This document shows, piece after piece, positions 31,764 to 32,588 of a stretch of DNA of 32,588 nt. The stretch covers positions 1 to 32,588 of the forward strand of contig OODV01000370.1 in NCBI GenBank assembly GCA_900299555.1, written 5' to 3'. The position numbers were made by a program, and so were the translations under genes. Position 1 is the stretch's first letter. The number at the start of each line of letters is the position of its first letter. The DNA is from an uncultured Endozoicomonas sp. GTDB lineage: Bacteria > Pseudomonadota > Gammaproteobacteria > Pseudomonadales > Endozoicomonadaceae. The notes under the pieces are model-generated. The model was not told the origin of the DNA. It saw only the letters and a program-made list of their open reading frames with translations, and ran no database searches.

Positions 31764-32038
31764 GGGGTGCCTCCCAGGTACTGTTTTGTTGCTTTACGGC
31801 TGGGGATGATGGTTTTGAGAAATATCTCTTTTTCTGATTCCACAAAGGGTACCAGATAGACATAGTCTTCAACCTGAACAATCGATATCTTTTGGCTAGG
31901 GTATTTCGCCTGATTCGGGTGATGAGTAATTGCCAGCTCCCCACCCATTTCTATGTGAAAAATGATCTCTTCAAATGAGATGCCCCGGTTGGCCTTGAGC
32001 CATGCGTTTTTTTCACAATTCCAGTTAAATACTTTCAT
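31760..32038 (-). CDS. BrnT-like toxin
   Basis: 92 residues from the ATG at 32038; the frame is open for 19 more codons upstream (ATG at 32095), but the family's usual start FNWNCEKNAWLKANRGISFEE fits the shorter form. The end IIPSRKATKQYL matches the R-x2-S/A-R-x-A-x3 pattern of BrnT RNases. Together with the RHH gene downstream it forms a type II toxin-antitoxin operon. Middle part diverged. Moderate certainty on the family, good on the module. Confidence 0.75.
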   Translation of the reverse strand: MKVFNWNCEKNAWLKANRGISFEEIIFHIEMGGELAITHHPNQAKYPSQKISIVQVEDYVYLVPFVESEKEIFLKTIIPSRKATKQYLGGTP

Positions 32039-32116
32039 ATCATTATTGTGTGCCTTATGTACATACAAAATGGTTGATAGATCACGTTTTGTCAATAATT
32101 ATACGATCGGGCTTAT

Positions 32117-32548
32117 ATGATCAAAAAATGCTTATTCCCCGCCGCCGGTTACGGCACCCGCTTTCTCCCTGCCACCAAAAGCATGCCCAAAGAGATGATG
32201 CCCATCGTCAGCAAACCGCTCATTGAATACGGCGTTGAAGAAGCCCTGCAGGCAGGCATGGCCGATATCTGCATGGTGACCGGTCGGGGCAAGCGCAGCC
32301 TGGAAGATCACTTCGATGCCAACTACGAGTTGGAACACCAGATTGCCGGTACGGATAAAGAATCCTTGCTGACCAATATTCGAGAATTGATTGATAGCTG
32401 TACGTTCTCTTATACCCGCCAGCGGGAAATGAAAGGGTTGGGCCATGCCATCCTTTCCGGTGAACCGCTGATTGGCGACCAGCCTTTTGGTGTGGTGCTG
32501 GCGGATGACCTGTGCATTAATGCCGATGGCCCCAGGGAAAAATCATGA
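32117..32548 (+). CDS. galU: GalU, UTP-glucose-1-phosphate uridylyltransferase, N-terminal half
   Basis: The N-terminal half is clear: KKCLFPAAGYGTRFLPATK, then SMPKEMMPIV and later GLGHAILSGEPLIG, PFGVVLADDLCIN. GalU makes UDP-glucose for polysaccharide synthesis. The family is about 280 residues, but here a TGA at 32546 stops the frame after 143 codons (DGPREKS), right after the conserved ADDL motif. Sense coding in the same phase seems to resume after the stop (EDFRQMF, from 32564). The window ends 40 bases later, so I cannot tell whether this is a short insertion, a frameshift or a broken copy. Confidence 0.75.
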   Translation: MIKKCLFPAAGYGTRFLPATKSMPKEMMPIVSKPLIEYGVEEALQAGMADICMVTGRGKRSLEDHFDANYELEHQIAGTDKESLLTNIRELIDSCTFSYTRQREMKGLGHAILSGEPLIGDQPFGVVLADDLCINADGPREKS

Positions 32549-32588
32549 AACCCCGCACCCCGCGAGGACTTCAGACAGATGTTCAGGG

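Overview
The window looks like chromosomal DNA of a marine, host-associated gammaproteobacterium. The gene mix (KdgM-type porin, YidK-like sodium symporter, RfaH-type ops element ahead of a Wza/Wzb/Wzc locus, RAYT transposase, several toxin-antitoxin pairs, dense palindromic repeats) would suit Endozoicomonas or a relative. That genus guess is inference. No rRNA or tRNA gene is visible.

Left part (1-7890): the 3' end of a large phage-type polyvalent protein (LPD38-like) is followed by a three-gene cassette of small secreted proteins and a YidK-like SSS symporter on the minus strand. Next come a hairpin-rich non-coding stretch ending in a plus-strand terminator, a secreted two-cysteine-type protein split by a frameshift, a further gene remnant, and three small unknown genes. 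Two of these unknown genes share a homologous domain.

Middle (7893-14061): a complete type IV-A CRISPR-Cas module. An array of eight 29-nt repeats and seven spacers lies directly downstream of a minus-strand operon transcribed csf1-csf5-csf4(dinG)-csf3-csf2. No cas1/cas2 is present. The repeats differ from one another, yet every one keeps a GNRA tetraloop with a pairable closing base pair. Three related palindromic elements sit in the operon, one of them translated in frame inside csf4. Spacer 3 matches, at 27 of 32 positions, the end of a frameshifted four-helix-bundle (S23-type) gene about 12 kb away in this same window.

Right part (14384-32588): a KdgM-type porin, an undecaprenyl-diphosphate synthase, a YfiM-like periplasmic protein and a HEPN/MNT pair lead into an exopolysaccharide locus. 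The locus begins with an ops element and runs wza, wzb, wzc, a second MNT/HEPN pair, an initiating sugar-phosphate transferase, a GT2 glycosyltransferase, an EpsG/Wzy-like polymerase, a pyruvyltransferase-like protein, a putative flippase and a second GT2. The last four genes are strikingly AT-rich and look like a transferred serotype-like cassette. Nearly every junction of the early locus carries a copy of a heptamer-built hairpin element. A RAYT transposase with its palindromes, a BrnT/BrnA-like toxin-antitoxin pair and a galU reading frame that ends early close the window.

Working together: UppS, GalU and the polyprenyl-phosphate sugar transferase would supply the carrier lipid, UDP-glucose and the first sugar. 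The glycosyltransferases would extend the repeat unit, the flippase and EpsG-like protein would export and polymerise it, and Wza/Wzb/Wzc would secrete the chain, with RfaH keeping transcription going through the long operon.
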